A DNA stretch of 64,000 nt, from assembly GCF_003572205.1 (NCBI RefSeq), contig NZ_QXNY01000002.1:434001-498000 (forward strand), given 5' to 3'. Below the pieces are notes generated by a model. That model was not told the DNA's origin and ran no database searches. It saw only the letters and a list, made by a program, of their open reading frames with translations. Of the stretch, positions 19,100 to 27,432 are shown piece after piece (within the stretch, counting starts at the first letter, position 1; every line of letters starts with the position of its first letter). The DNA is from Algihabitans albus (GTDB lineage: Bacteria > Pseudomonadota > Alphaproteobacteria > Kiloniellales > DSM-21159). Position numbers and translations under genes: made by a program.

Positions 19100-21592
19100 C
19101 TAACGGAAGCGAGCGACCAGGCCGGCGGCACAAGCATCGAGGATCGCATCGCTGTCGATGCGGTATTTGGCATAGAGGTCGGGAATATCGCCCGATTGGC
19201 CGAAGTGCTCGACTCCCAGCGCCTGGACCTTGTGACCGCGCACGGAGCCGAGCCAACCGAGCGTCCCCGGATGTCCGTCGAGCACCGTCACCAGGGCCGC
19301 GTCGGAGGCCAAGGGTCGCAGCAACTCCTCGACATGACTCGAAGCCGTCTGCAGGCCTTGCTGGCGTGCCTGCTCCGCCGCCGACCACTCGGCATTCAGA
19401 CGGTCGGCGGAGGTCACGGCCAGCAGTCCGGCGCCCGGTACCTCGTCGCTCACCTGCTCCCAGGCCGCCAAGGCTTCCGGCGCAAGGGCCCCGCTGTAGG
19501 CGATCGCCAGCTCCGCGCCCGCGGCCGGCGGCTTCACCCAGTAACCGCCCGTGACGACGTCTCGCGCCAGAGCCGGCGTCATGACCCGCTCCGGCTGGAC
19601 CAGACTGCGGGTCGATAGACGGAGATAGACCGAACCGCCGCTGGAGTCGCGCAGCCAGTCGGTTCCCGGCAGAGCGTCCTGGCCCGGGTGCTCGGCGTCG
19701 CGCTGCAGGTAGTCGAAGGACCACTGCAGCAAGGCCGTCAGTTCGTCGACGTAGGCTGGCTCGAAGCTCGCCAATCCGTCCTGCGCCATGCCGATCAGAG
19801 GGGTGCCGACCGACTGATGCGCGCCGCCTTCCGGCGCCAGCGTAATGCCCGACGGCGTGGCGACGACGATAAAGCGGGCATCCTGGTAGCAGGCGTAGTT
19901 GAGCGCATCGAGACCGCGGGCGATGAAGGGATCGTAGAGCGTCCCGATCGGCAGCAGCCGCGTACCGAACAGGGAGTGGCTGAGCCCTAGGGCGGCCAAG
20001 AGGATGAAGAGATTGTTCTCGGCGATGCCGAGCTCCAGATGCTGACCCTCGGGCGACATGCCCCAGCGCTGGGCCGAGACGACCTTCTCCGACTTGAAGA
20101 CGTCCTCGCGCGGGTGGCGGTCGAAGATGCCACGGCGGTTGACCCATCCCCCGAGATTGGTCGAAACGGTCACGTCCGGCGAGGTGGTCACCAGCCGCTC
20201 CGCCAGCTGACTGTCCTGGCGCGCGAGGTCGGCGAGAATGCGACCGAACCCTTCCTGAGTCGACATGCGATCTGCCTTGGGCTCCGGCAAGGCGGGCACC
20301 TCGATCAGAGGCGCGGCATGACGGCGGCGGCCCTCGGCATTGAACGGGGTTCGATCGAGAAAACCCTGCAGACGCTCGGCCGGCAGGCCCAGGCCGGCGA
20401 AACGCTCCCACTCCTGACCCTTCGGGACCGCGTTGGCGGTCTGGAACTCGGCCATCTGTTCGGGATTCATCAGCCCGGCGTGGTTGTCCTTGTGCCCCGC
20501 GAAAGGAAGTCCCCGGCCCTTGATGGTGTAGGCCAGGAAGCAGGTCGGTCGGTCGTCGCCGGCCAGCGTTTCAGCCTCGACGTTTCGGAAAGCCTCGAGC
20601 ACGGCCACCATGTCGTGACCTCCGAGATTGGTCATGAGGGCCTGGAGATCGCTGTCGTCATGGTCGGCGAGCAGAGCGCGCAGGCCGGGCTCATCGCCCA
20701 AATCCCGCAGCAAGTGCGCGCGCCAGGCCGCCCCGCCCTTATAGACGAGCGCCGAATAGAGCGAGTTCGGACAGTCGTCGATCCAACGCTGCAGAACGTC
20801 TCCGCCGGGTCGTTCGAAAGCGCTCTGCAAGCGCTTGCCGTACTTCACCGTGACGACCCGCCAGCCCATCGTGTGGAAAAGCTGATCGATCTGGCCGAAC
20901 AGCCTGTCGGTGACGACGGAGTCCAGACTCTGCCGGTTGTAGTCGATGATCCACCAAACGTTGCGAACGTCGTGCTTCCAACCTTCCAGAAGCGCCTCGT
21001 AGATATTGCCCTCGTCCAGTTCGGCATCGCCGACCAAAGCCACCATGCGCCCCGGCTTCTTATTCGCGGGCAACAGTCCCTTCAGAGCGACGTAATCCTG
21101 TACCAGACTGGCAAAGGAGGTCATGGCGACGCCCAGCCCGACGGAACCGGTCGAAAAGTCGACGTCGTCGGAGTCCTTGGTTCGCGAGGGATAGGACTGG
21201 GCCCCGCCGAAGGCACGGAACAGCTGGAGCTTCTCGACCTCCTGATGGCCGAGCAGATACTGAATCGCGTGAAATACCGGACTGGCATGCGGTTTCACGG
21301 CGACGCGATCTTCCGGTCGCAGGATCTCGAAGTAGAGCGCCGTCATCAGGGTGACGAGCGACGCGCAGGAGGCCTGATGGCCGCCAACCTTCAGACCGTC
21401 GCGCGACTCTCGCAGATGGTTGGCGTTGTGGATCGTCCAACTCGAGAGCCAAAGGATCTTCTGCTCCAAGGCTCGCAACAGCTCGAGGGTTTCGCTGTCG
21501 GCGACCGGCCCGCTTAGCCGCCGCCCGGCCTCGGCCCGGTCCAGGAGCGCGGCAGTTTGCGCGGCGGTCTGTGCGGCGGGGGGTGGCGTCAT
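19100..21592 (-). CDS. AceE/transketolase-like thiamine-diphosphate enzyme (homodimeric E1 type)
   Basis: The 830-residue protein has the three-part layout of homodimeric 2-oxo acid dehydrogenase E1 and transketolase. The N-terminal ThDP domain includes GGHQASCASLVTLM and the cofactor motif GDAELDEGN...IIDYNRQSLD (about residues 195-230). The central pyrimidine domain has HLELGIAENNL with the expected catalytic Glu. The C-terminal domain ends GVEHFGQSGDIPDLYAKYRID, strongly AceE-like. Pyruvate or 2-oxobutyrate decarboxylation is the likely chemistry. No E2 or E3 gene is nearby, so it may be an orphan E1 or act with components encoded elsewhere. A LysR gene is divergent. An annotation of plain transketolase would be less apt. 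Confidence 0.8.
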   Translation of the reverse strand: MTPPPAAQTAAQTAALLDRAEAGRRLSGPVADSETLELLRALEQKILWLSSWTIHNANHLRESRDGLKVGGHQASCASLVTLMTALYFEILRPEDRVAVKPHASPVFHAIQYLLGHQEVEKLQLFRAFGGAQSYPSRTKDSDDVDFSTGSVGLGVAMTSFASLVQDYVALKGLLPANKKPGRMVALVGDAELDEGNIYEALLEGWKHDVRNVWWIIDYNRQSLDSVVTDRLFGQIDQLFHTMGWRVVTVKYGKRLQSAFERPGGDVLQRWIDDCPNSLYSALVYKGGAAWRAHLLRDLGDEPGLRALLADHDDSDLQALMTNLGGHDMVAVLEAFRNVEAETLAGDDRPTCFLAYTIKGRGLPFAGHKDNHAGLMNPEQMAEFQTANAVPKGQEWERFAGLGLPAERLQGFLDRTPFNAEGRRRHAAPLIEVPALPEPKADRMSTQEGFGRILADLARQDSQLAERLVTTSPDVTVSTNLGGWVNRRGIFDRHPREDVFKSEKVVSAQRWGMSPEGQHLELGIAENNLFILLAALGLSHSLFGTRLLPIGTLYDPFIARGLDALNYACYQDARFIVVATPSGITLAPEGGAHQSVGTPLIGMAQDGLASFEPAYVDELTALLQWSFDYLQRDAEHPGQDALPGTDWLRDSSGGSVYLRLSTRSLVQPERVMTPALARDVVTGGYWVKPPAAGAELAIAYSGALAPEALAAWEQVSDEVPGAGLLAVTSADRLNAEWSAAEQARQQGLQTASSHVEELLRPLASDAALVTVLDGHPGTLGWLGSVRGHKVQALGVEHFGQSGDIPDLYAKYRIDSDAILDACAAGLVARFR

Positions 21593-21624
21593 GGCGGCGC
21601 GTCTCGCATGTCTAGGTCGGAATT

Positions 21625-21656
21625 GCGGTTATACCGCCACCATGGAGCCCCCGAAA
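21625..21656 (-). promoter_or_regulatory. Candidate promoter with overlapping palindrome, AceE-like gene
   Basis: On the minus strand TTTCGG (21651-21656) and TATAAC (21628-21633) are 17 bp apart, 36 bp before the ATG. The -10 box lies within a perfect 13-bp palindrome GCGGTTATACCGC (21625-21637), a position suited to a repressor operator. Further upstream a 16-bp palindrome TCGGCCCGAGGGCCGA occupies 21690-21705. Confidence 0.42.
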
Positions 21657-21848
21657 GCGATAGTGCCAACTTGGGATCGGAATTTATGCTCGGCCCGAGG
21701 GCCGAAGCTTCCTCGCGGAGCCGACGGTCCGGTCCGGGCTGGCCGCGGCGGAACGTGCAAAAACCGCTTTCACCTCATAAGTCACCTTCACCTCGGAACA
21801 TTGGGGCCCTAAATGGATGACCGCTCAAGGATTGCATGAACAGATCAT

Positions 21849-22715
21849 ATGGCCCCGCTTGACCTGGATATTCTGCGCAGCTTCGTTGCCATCGTCGAGC
21901 TGGGCGGTTTCACCCGCGCGGCCGAGCGGCTCGGTCGCACCCAGTCGACCATCTCCCTCCAGATCAAGCGCTTAGAGGAAACTCTTGGCAAGCGACTGCT
22001 CGACCGCAACAGTCGCCAGATCGCCCTGACCACGGAGGGCGAACGTCTGCTCGGCTACGCGCGTCGGATCCTGCAACTGACCGAGGAGGCCCGCGAGGCG
22101 GTCAGCGAGCCGGAGGTCGAGGGCGTCGTCCGCCTCGGCACGCCGGAGGACTTCGCCACGCACCGTCTGCCGCGCGTGCTGGCCGATTTCGCACGCGGTC
22201 ACCCCCGCGTCGCTCTGGAAGTTCACTGTCAGCTTACGGTTTTGCTGAACGAGGGCTTCGAGCGCGGGGACTACGATCTGGTGCTGGTGAAGCGCGATCT
22301 CGAGGGCCCGAGCGCCGGCGAACGGGTCTGGCGCGAACCGCTGGTCTGGACCGGGGGAGCCGGTTTCGATTACGGCTCGGCCGAAAGCGGCAGCCCTCTC
22401 CCGCTGGTGTTGTCGCCCCAGCCCTGCGTCTATCGGAAACGTGCGCTGTCCGCATTGGACGCCAATGGACGGCCCTGGCGGATTGCCTACACCAGCACGT
22501 CCTTGGCAGGAACGCTCGCGGTCGTGGAAGCCGGACTGGGCGTGACCGTGCTACCGAAAGACATGGTTTCGAGCGGCCTGCGGGTGCTGGACGGCGAAGG
22601 CGGCCTGCCGAACCTGGCCGATACCGAAATCGCCCTGCTCAGGGCGTCCAGCCTGTCGCCCGCCGCGCAGCGCCTTGCCGACCACATCGTACAAGCGCTC
22701 GAAGTGCCGCGTTGA
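21849..22715 (+). CDS. LysR-family transcriptional regulator
   Basis: The 288-residue protein has an N-terminal winged helix-turn-helix (FVAIVELGGFTRAAERLGRTQSTISLQIKRLEETLG, about residues 11-46) and a linker helix. A periplasmic-binding-like effector domain follows from about residue 90. It is divergent from the AceE-like gene, the usual geometry for a LysR regulator and its target. The inducer is unknown. The ATG at 21849 directly follows a dyad ATGA-N5-TCAT (21836-21848), and a T-N11-A motif overlaps the start. No Shine-Dalgarno is evident. Confidence 0.93.
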   Translation: MAPLDLDILRSFVAIVELGGFTRAAERLGRTQSTISLQIKRLEETLGKRLLDRNSRQIALTTEGERLLGYARRILQLTEEAREAVSEPEVEGVVRLGTPEDFATHRLPRVLADFARGHPRVALEVHCQLTVLLNEGFERGDYDLVLVKRDLEGPSAGERVWREPLVWTGGAGFDYGSAESGSPLPLVLSPQPCVYRKRALSALDANGRPWRIAYTSTSLAGTLAVVEAGLGVTVLPKDMVSSGLRVLDGEGGLPNLADTEIALLRASSLSPAAQRLADHIVQALEVPR

Positions 22716-22779
22716 CGAACTGACGTTCGCTGCGCCGATCTGGCCACTGCCTTGGGAGCGTCGATGCGAAGCAGCGACA

Positions 22780-23049
22780 TCAACTCTCGACCGGCTGACC
22801 GAAGGCCTGCTGGAAGGTCACCAGGTTGAGCGTCCGGCGTTCGTCGATGAAGCGATGATCGTTCTTCGCCACCAGGAAATCGTAATGAACATGGGCGATT
22901 CCCTGAGTATCCGGCGCGACTTCGATCACGCGTGCCGTCTCGACGACCCCACTGGAGCTCTGTCGGCGAAAGACCGCCCCTTCACGGACCTCGTACTGCC
23001 AACGAGCTCCGCGTCCCATAAGGCCTCCGACAAATTCTATCAGGCTCAC
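22780..23049 (-). CDS. Conserved small protein of unknown function
   Basis: The 89-residue soluble protein starts at a GTG (23049) and has no signal peptide or membrane segment. It contains several aromatic and charged stretches (WQYEVREGAVFRR, VHYDFLV, RFIDERRTLNL), consistent with a small beta-rich fold. I do not recognise a family. It may be expressed from the AT-rich region at 23090-23150, which contains a CtrA-like site TTAACCAATAATTTA (minus strand, 23123-23137). Clean codon usage and an absence of stops support a real gene. Confidence 0.65.
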   Translation of the reverse strand: MSLIEFVGGLMGRGARWQYEVREGAVFRRQSSSGVVETARVIEVAPDTQGIAHVHYDFLVAKNDHRFIDERRTLNLVTFQQAFGQPVES

Positions 23050-23155
23050 GCTTTTTCCCCTTTCTTGCTCAGGTTGCGTTCAGCCCACCAATCCACCAAT
23101 ACTGTTTGTACGAAAGCGCTTCTAAATTATTGGTTAACAAGGCAGACAAGGGTTT

Positions 23156-24658
23156 TCAATCCCACACCTTGTCGTTGTTCTGTAAAATCGAAAGGACAGC
23201 AGGGAGACGCTCCGGCAGATCGTCGGCGATCAAACCCGGGCCGAACCCCTCCGCCGTACCGCCATGCATCCAGACGCCGGCAGCCGCGGCTTCGAAGGGG
23301 GGCAGTCCCTGCGCAAGCAATGCCGAGACGATGCCGCTCAAAACATCGCCGGCCCCGGCTGTTGCCAGGTTCGGCGGGGCATTGGCGTTGATCGCGGCAC
23401 GCCCGTCCGGCGTCGCGATCACACTGTCGTAGCCTTTTATCACCACTGTAGCGCCGATTTCCGCGGAGGCGCGCCGTGCCCGCTCCAACCGGTCGCCGGA
23501 GCGCTCCCCGAACAGCCGGACGAACTCGCCCTCGTGCGGCGTGATGACGAGAGGGCCACGCCGCAGCGCCGCCAGGTCTTGCGGGGCTGCGGCGAAACAC
23601 GTCAGCGCGTCAGCGTCCAGCAGCGTCGGCCGGCCGCTGTCGAGCGCCGCCTCCACCCGCTCTCGCGCCTGTCTGTCCGTGCCTAGCCCCGGTCCCAGCA
23701 GCAGGGCGGTCTTGCGCCGGTCGGCGAGCAGATCCGCAAAGGCTTCGGCGGTGTCGACGGGCAAAACGATCAGGCTGTCGAGACCTTGCTGATAGATCGC
23801 GCGTGTGGCCTCCGGCACGGCCAGTGAAACCAGCCCGGCTCCGCAGCGCAGCGCGGCGCGGGCCGCCAGCCGGCTGGCGCCTGTCATCATCGAGCCGCCG
23901 GCGATCAAAAGGTGCCCGAAGTCGTATTTGTGCGACTGGGGCTCGCGCCAACGCAGGCGCTCCTGCCAAAGCGACGGCGCATTTTCCCAGACGGCTGGCG
24001 AGATTTCCTGCAACACCTCGGCCGCTATGCCGATCTGAGCCAGTTCCAAGGCACCGCAGAGCCGTCGGCCCGGCAGCAACAGGTGTCCGGGTTTCTTGCG
24101 GAAGAAGGTGACCGTGGCCGTCGCCTGGAGACAGACCTCGCCGAGCGGCAAGCCGCTGTTGCCCGACAGCCCGCTGGGCATGTCGACGGCGACACTCGGC
24201 AAACCTCTCCGGTTGATCGCCTGGACCACCGATGCGGCGATACCCTCGAGCGGACGGCAAAGGCCGGCGCCGAACAAGGCGTCCACCGCGAGCTCGGCCC
24301 AGTCTCCGACGGCGGTCAAGCCCGCGGCCTCGGTCAGCGGTTCGACCTCGCCCTCCCAGAGGGCCGCGTGATGGGCCGCATCGCCGCGCAGCCGCTCCTT
24401 GTCGCCGAGCAGCATCAAGCGCACGGGCCAGCCGGCCGCCGCCAGCAACCGAGCCGCAACGAAGCCGTCTCCCCCGTTGTTGCCAGGCCCGCAGAGCACC
24501 AGCGTCCGGCAGGGTTTCCACCGACGTTCAAGGCAGCGCGCCACGGCCAGGCCGGCGGCCGCCATAAGTTCGGCACCGGGGACACCGCCGGTCATCGCGG
24601 CTTGGTCCGCCTGCCCCATCTGCTCGCTGGTCAAGAGTGCCTGCTCGTGCGCCTTCAT
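23156..24658 (-). CDS. nnrD: Bifunctional NAD(P)H-hydrate epimerase / ADP-dependent dehydratase
   Basis: This 500-residue fusion repairs hydrated NADH and NADPH. The N-terminal YjeF_N epimerase part (about 1-215) has LCGPGNNGGDGFVAARLL. The C-terminal ribokinase-like dehydratase part (about 230-500) has LLLGPGLGTDRQ, TLLDADALTCF and the ADP/substrate motif NLATAGAGDVLSGIVSALL. Both halves look intact, so both activities are expected. In related genomes a nnrE gene often sits beside glnB; here glnB is 7 kb away. Confidence 0.96.
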   Translation of the reverse strand: MKAHEQALLTSEQMGQADQAAMTGGVPGAELMAAAGLAVARCLERRWKPCRTLVLCGPGNNGGDGFVAARLLAAAGWPVRLMLLGDKERLRGDAAHHAALWEGEVEPLTEAAGLTAVGDWAELAVDALFGAGLCRPLEGIAASVVQAINRRGLPSVAVDMPSGLSGNSGLPLGEVCLQATATVTFFRKKPGHLLLPGRRLCGALELAQIGIAAEVLQEISPAVWENAPSLWQERLRWREPQSHKYDFGHLLIAGGSMMTGASRLAARAALRCGAGLVSLAVPEATRAIYQQGLDSLIVLPVDTAEAFADLLADRRKTALLLGPGLGTDRQARERVEAALDSGRPTLLDADALTCFAAAPQDLAALRRGPLVITPHEGEFVRLFGERSGDRLERARRASAEIGATVVIKGYDSVIATPDGRAAINANAPPNLATAGAGDVLSGIVSALLAQGLPPFEAAAAGVWMHGGTAEGFGPGLIADDLPERLPAVLSILQNNDKVWD

Positions 24659-24885
24659 CCTGTCGCTCCCCTGGCGTTCGGTGCGACCCTAGCAGGTTGC
24701 CGCCGTTGTGCGCCGCAGCAACAGCGTAGCTTCCAAAATCACACCATTCCAAAGGCTTAGGGTGAAGAATTGGGCTTGCCAAGGCGGCAGCGACCCATCA
24801 CTTTTTACGTATATGAAAAGCCGGCTATCGGGCGCCGATTGGCAAACCGACGGACCGGGAGATAAACGGGAGGAGAAGTGACGAC

Positions 24886-26205
24886 ATGACCGGCAAGAAA
24901 GAACGCGGGCTGTTCGAGCTCTATCAGCAGGACCCTGAACGTGCCGACCGCTTGGTCTTCGGCCGCGTCGCGCACAGCGACCGTCGCGGCTTTCTCAAGG
25001 GGGCCGGTCTTGCCACCATGGGGGCCGTTCTGGGTGCCGCCATCCCCTTCCATCGCAACATGCCGCTCGGCCTGATCCCCGAAGCCTTGGCGCAGAGCGA
25101 TGAAACTATGCTGTTCGAGACGAAGGACGGCCTGACGCTTCTGAACGACCGGCCGATCAATGCCGAGACCCCGGCCCACCTGCTCGACGATGCCATCACC
25201 CCGAACCACCGCTTCTTCGTCCGCAACAACGGCTTGGTGCCGCAGTTTGCCATCGATGGCGACGCCAGCGGTTGGACACTCACCGTCGACGGAGAGGTCG
25301 ACAATCCTCTCGAGATGTCCCTCGACGATCTTAAAAATAATTTTGAAACAGTTAGTTATGAGCTTCAGCTCGAGTGCGGAGGAAACGGACGCAGCGCCTT
25401 CAATCCCCCGGCGCGCGGCAACCAGTGGACGGTCGGCGCGATCGGCAACGCGGTCTGGACCGGCGTGCGCTACGCCGATGTGTTGCGCGCCGCCGGCGTG
25501 AAGGACACGGCCATCTACACCGGCCACTACGGCCTCGACCCGCACCTCTCGGGAGATCCGGAGAAACTGCCGCTCTCGCGTGGAGTGCCGCTCTGGAAGG
25601 CGATGGAGCCGCATAGCCTGATCGCCTTCGAGATGAACGGCGAAGCCATTCCGGCCCTGCACGGCTTTCCGGTTCGCACGGTCTGCTCGGGTTGGCCGGG
25701 GTCGGCCTCCCAGAAGTGGCTCAACCGCATCCAGGTCCGGGCCGACGTGCACGACGGCCCGAAAATGGGCGGCCAGAGCTATCGCATGCCGGCCTTCCCC
25801 GTCGCCCCGGGCGACGAGGTGGAGAACGAAGACATGCGGATCATGGAATCCATGCCGGTAAAGTCCATCATCACCTCGCCGCGCAGCGACTCGACCCTGC
25901 CCCTGGACAACCGCAGCGTCGAGGTCCGCGGACATGCCTGGGCCGGCGAGCGTTCCGTCGCGCAGGTCGAGCTCTCGATCGATTTCGGGGCGACCTGGAT
26001 CTCGACGGAACTCGCGCCGCCGGCCAACAAGTACGCCTGGCAAACCTGGCGTCAGGTGATCCGCCTGCCATCCCAGGGCTACTACGAGGTCTGGTCCCGG
26101 GCGACCGACGAAGCCGGGACCCAACAACCCTTCACGGTCGGCTGGAACCCGCGCGGCTACGGCAACAACGCCATGCACCGCGTGTCCCTGCGCGTCCCGA
26201 GCTGA
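24886..26205 (+). CDS. sorA: Sulfite dehydrogenase (cytochrome) molybdopterin subunit, SorA-like
   Basis: The 439-residue protein is a sulfite oxidase-family Moco enzyme. A Tat signal (SDRRGFLKGAGLA, cleavage after PEALAQ near residue 70) sends it folded to the periplasm. The molybdenum-ligating Cys164 is in LECGGNGRSAF. The Moco-binding FPVRTVCSGWPGSASQKWL and the C-terminal Mo-co dimerisation domain (from about residue 320) follow. The next gene encodes a cytochrome c, as in SorAB, so electrons probably go to cytochrome c. GGGAGGAG precedes the ATG. Odd point: codons 148-158 all end in A or T, in contrast to the GC-rich rest. Confidence 0.92.
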   Translation: MTGKKERGLFELYQQDPERADRLVFGRVAHSDRRGFLKGAGLATMGAVLGAAIPFHRNMPLGLIPEALAQSDETMLFETKDGLTLLNDRPINAETPAHLLDDAITPNHRFFVRNNGLVPQFAIDGDASGWTLTVDGEVDNPLEMSLDDLKNNFETVSYELQLECGGNGRSAFNPPARGNQWTVGAIGNAVWTGVRYADVLRAAGVKDTAIYTGHYGLDPHLSGDPEKLPLSRGVPLWKAMEPHSLIAFEMNGEAIPALHGFPVRTVCSGWPGSASQKWLNRIQVRADVHDGPKMGGQSYRMPAFPVAPGDEVENEDMRIMESMPVKSIITSPRSDSTLPLDNRSVEVRGHAWAGERSVAQVELSIDFGATWISTELAPPANKYAWQTWRQVIRLPSQGYYEVWSRATDEAGTQQPFTVGWNPRGYGNNAMHRVSLRVPS

Positions 26206-26213
26206 GAGGTCAG

Positions 26214-26528
26214 ATGACCCTGTCGAAACTCATCCGCACGTCCCTGGCCGCCGGGATTTTCCTGGCGGCCGGCAGCAGCATGGCTGCCATCGTCAACGAC
26301 CCGGAGGACATGCCGCCGGGCGAAGGCCGCGAAACCGTTTTCTACATGTGCTCGGCCTGCCACTCGATGGCGATCGTCACGCAGCAAGGCCTGTCGCGAA
26401 AGCGTTGGGACGATGTTCTGGACTGGATGGTCGAGGACCAGGGCATGGCCGAACTGGACGAGGCCACGCGAAACGAAATCCTGGACTACCTCGCAGACCA
26501 CTACGATGAGGACCGCACAAACAACTAG
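26214..26528 (+). CDS. sorB: SorB-like c-type cytochrome subunit of sulfite dehydrogenase
   Basis: The 104-residue protein has a signal peptide (cleavage after SSMAA near residue 23) and one haem c site CSACH. The RKRWDDVLDWMVEDQGM stretch probably holds the axial methionine and is like the SorB segment that follows the haem site. It starts eight bases after sorA, so the two are co-translated. Its likely role is accepting electrons from the Mo centre in the periplasm. Confidence 0.9.
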   Translation: MTLSKLIRTSLAAGIFLAAGSSMAAIVNDPEDMPPGEGRETVFYMCSACHSMAIVTQQGLSRKRWDDVLDWMVEDQGMAELDEATRNEILDYLADHYDEDRTNN

Positions 26529-26586
26529 CCCAGAGCCGTTAGCCCAAAGCAGCTGGCGGGATCGAACTCTGGAAACCGAAGCTTTC

Positions 26587-26621
26587 GAGCCCCAGGATGG
26601 TGATGAGCCGCCCTGGGGCTC
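26587..26621 (+). terminator. Hairpin terminator after sorB
   Basis: Ten perfect base pairs, GAGCCCCAGG with CCTGGGGCTC, enclose a 15-nt loop 58 bases after the sorB stop. The T tract is weak (CGTTTATG). It sits between convergent sorB and the HpaI-like gene and may insulate both. Confidence 0.6.
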
Positions 26622-26637
26622 CGTTTATGCGTCGCCC

Positions 26638-27423
26638 CTACGGCAGGCCGGACGATAGCTTGCGCGCTTCCGCAAGCGCGGCCAGAGCGCCGTTACGGAT
26701 AAAGTCGACATCGCTCTGTCCGACGATCAGCCGATGGCCACGCGCAAGCAGATCGCTTGCCGAGCGTCCGGGAAAGACGATCGAACCGAGCGCCCGCCCC
26801 GCCTCCAGGGTCGCGGTCTCGACGCGCTCGATCAGAGCCTGCACCTTGGGATGCTCCGTCTGGCCCAACAATCCGATATCGGCCGAGAGATCCATCGGGC
26901 CGATGAACAGGAGATCGAGGCCCTCGACCGACGCGATTTCCTCTACCGCCTCGACGCCGCGCTGCGTTTCGATCTGCGCGACGATCAGTAGCTTGTCGTT
27001 GATGCCGGCCAGGTAGTCGTCCGCCTTCAGCCCGAAGGCCGTGGCGCGCACGATACCGGGCGCGGCCCCACGGAAACCCTCCGGCGGGTACTTGCAGGCG
27101 GCCACGGCGGCTTCGGCCTCCTCGGGACTGGAGATCGCCGGAATCATGACCCCGGCCGCACCGATGTCCAAAGTGCGTTTGATCGCGACCGGGTCGTTCC
27201 AGGGCACACGAATCAAAGGCGTGCAGCCGGTCCCCTTGATCGCCTGAAGCTGAGAAACGGCATCGCGGTAGGAACCGGACCCATGCTCCAGATCGACCAG
27301 CAGGCAGTCGAAGCCGGCCTCCGCCAAAATCTCGGTCGCCATGGAGGCGTAAAGCTCGCACCAGACACCGAAACAGGGCTCGCCAGCGATCAAGCGGGCC
27401 TTGAGATCGCCGTAGGGAGGCAT
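26638..27423 (-). CDS. HpcH/HpaI family aldolase (4-hydroxy-2-oxo-acid aldolase type)
   Basis: The 261-residue protein is a class II pyruvate aldolase of the HpaI family. It shows LLVDLEHGSG (metal-pocket Glu and catalytic His), PLIRVPWNDP, IVAQIET with the metal-ligand Glu, and LLFIGPMDLSADIG with the second ligand Asp. Members cleave 4-hydroxy-2-oxoheptanedioate or 2-keto-3-deoxy sugar acids to pyruvate plus an aldehyde. The actual substrate is unclear, and no catabolic genes flank it. Its start is nine bases after the stop of the Sel1/SPOR gene. Confidence 0.9.
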   Translation of the reverse strand: MPPYGDLKARLIAGEPCFGVWCELYASMATEILAEAGFDCLLVDLEHGSGSYRDAVSQLQAIKGTGCTPLIRVPWNDPVAIKRTLDIGAAGVMIPAISSPEEAEAAVAACKYPPEGFRGAAPGIVRATAFGLKADDYLAGINDKLLIVAQIETQRGVEAVEEIASVEGLDLLFIGPMDLSADIGLLGQTEHPKVQALIERVETATLEAGRALGSIVFPGRSASDLLARGHRLIVGQSDVDFIRNGALAALAEARKLSSGLP

Positions 27424-27432
27424 GCTGATCGC

